Assembly: GCA_032718865.1 (NCBI GenBank)
Contig: JALUTQ010000041.1
Span: forward strand, 682,001-746,000
Direction: 5' to 3'
DNA from: Tilletia caries
Taxonomy: Eukaryota; Basidiomycota; Exobasidiomycetes; Tilletiales; Tilletiaceae
DNA: 64,000 nucleotides
Both the position numbers and the translations under genes were made by a program. Of the stretch, positions 63,770 to 64,000 are shown in pieces. Under the pieces are notes generated by a model. That model was not told the origin of the DNA and ran no database searches. It saw only the letters and a list, made by a program, of their open reading frames with translations. Every line of letters begins with the position of its first letter. The stretch's first letter is position 1.

Positions 63770-64000
63770 TTAGGCTCCCCGACCGTACCCGCAGCTTTGA
63801 AAATAGCTGCGAGCGTGCGGCTGCTGCACTTGGTCGCAGGCACAGAGAACGGAGAATCTTGAAGCATCTTGTTTACGTCGCAGCTGAGACTTGATGGATG
63901 AGAACGCCATCTCGATGGGGTTTAGATCTGGCGAATACGGCGGAAGGAAAACCAGGCGGCATCCTGGGCCAAACGCAAACGGAGAAACTCTCAGAGTGTC
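63770..64000 (-). mobile_element. C-terminal part of a Tc1/IS630-type transposase, cut by the window edge
   Basis: Minus-strand translation from the edge reads GCRLVFLPPYSPDLNPIEMA, then FSSIKSQLRRKQDASRF, and ends YFQSCGYGRGA before TAA at 63772-63770. PPYSPDLNPIE is the third catalytic motif of DDE_3/Tc1-like transposases. It differs from the element at 43978-45311, whose version is SPDLNPIEKAW, so it is a second family. The rest lies beyond 64000. Confidence 0.85.

Overview
The window is nuclear DNA of a fungus, most likely a basidiomycete. Genes carry several short GT-AG introns of roughly 55-165 nt, coding sequence is moderately GC-rich, proteins have long Ser/Ala/Gln low-complexity stretches, and the transposon set includes a C2H2-finger, restriction-like-endonuclease retroelement. 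I cannot name the species. Smut-like relatives (Ustilaginomycotina) are a guess from the small secreted Cys-rich proteins and the overall gene style.

Layout. (1) 1-6.4 kb is accessory. A gene-capturing element carries an internally deleted RPN3 copy between TA-flanked inverted repeats. It is followed by a candidate secreted protein, a 551-bp MITE with a 9-bp target duplication, and a 5'-truncated copy of a seven-helix membrane protein whose complete paralogue lies at 56.3-58.5 kb. (2) 6.4-15.4 kb is a repeat block. It holds two almost identical 1.79-kb tandem units (GGAGTACGGAG-rich DNA plus tracts of the palindrome TACTATAGTA), a third broken unit, two related MITEs with 4-bp target duplications, and a decayed plasma-membrane H+-ATPase interrupted by one of those MITEs. 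(3) 15.5-30.1 kb is core: eIF3j/HCR1, a LYAR-type zinc-finger protein, threonyl-tRNA synthetase, a secreted subtilase and a PP2A activator (PTPA). Two copies of an effector-like secreted Cys-rich gene sit in a ~1-kb inverted duplication that brackets the synthetase and the subtilase. (4) 30.2-32.5 kb is a Mutator-like element with ends and target duplication intact but a frame-broken transposase, inserted 106 bp upstream of the PTPA start. (5) 33-41 kb holds a probable PCI-like protein and a very large RhoGEF. (6) 41-48.5 kb is a transposon island: a LINE tail, a Tc1/mariner element with perfect ends, and a CRE-like non-LTR retroelement. (7) 48.5-64 kb holds a hydrolase-fold protein that has lost its catalytic serine, a 1369-residue tail-anchored coiled-coil protein with a dynein-adaptor-like CC1-box, the intact seven-helix protein, an unrecognised conserved-looking gene, a junction between a ceramidase 5' fragment and a FAF2/UBXD8 gene, and the edge of another transposase.

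The genes do not form a pathway. The interest lies in how mobile DNA copied, cut and rearranged host genes: RPN3 transduplication, H+-ATPase relic, truncated seven-helix paralogue, ceramidase-FAF2 junction and effector duplication. The most striking points are the effector twins, with identical promoter and signal exon but a hypervariable mature exon, and the candidate membrane-anchored dynein adaptor. Most frame breaks fall in repeat copies, several of them in homopolymers, so decay and poor assembly polishing must be kept apart.
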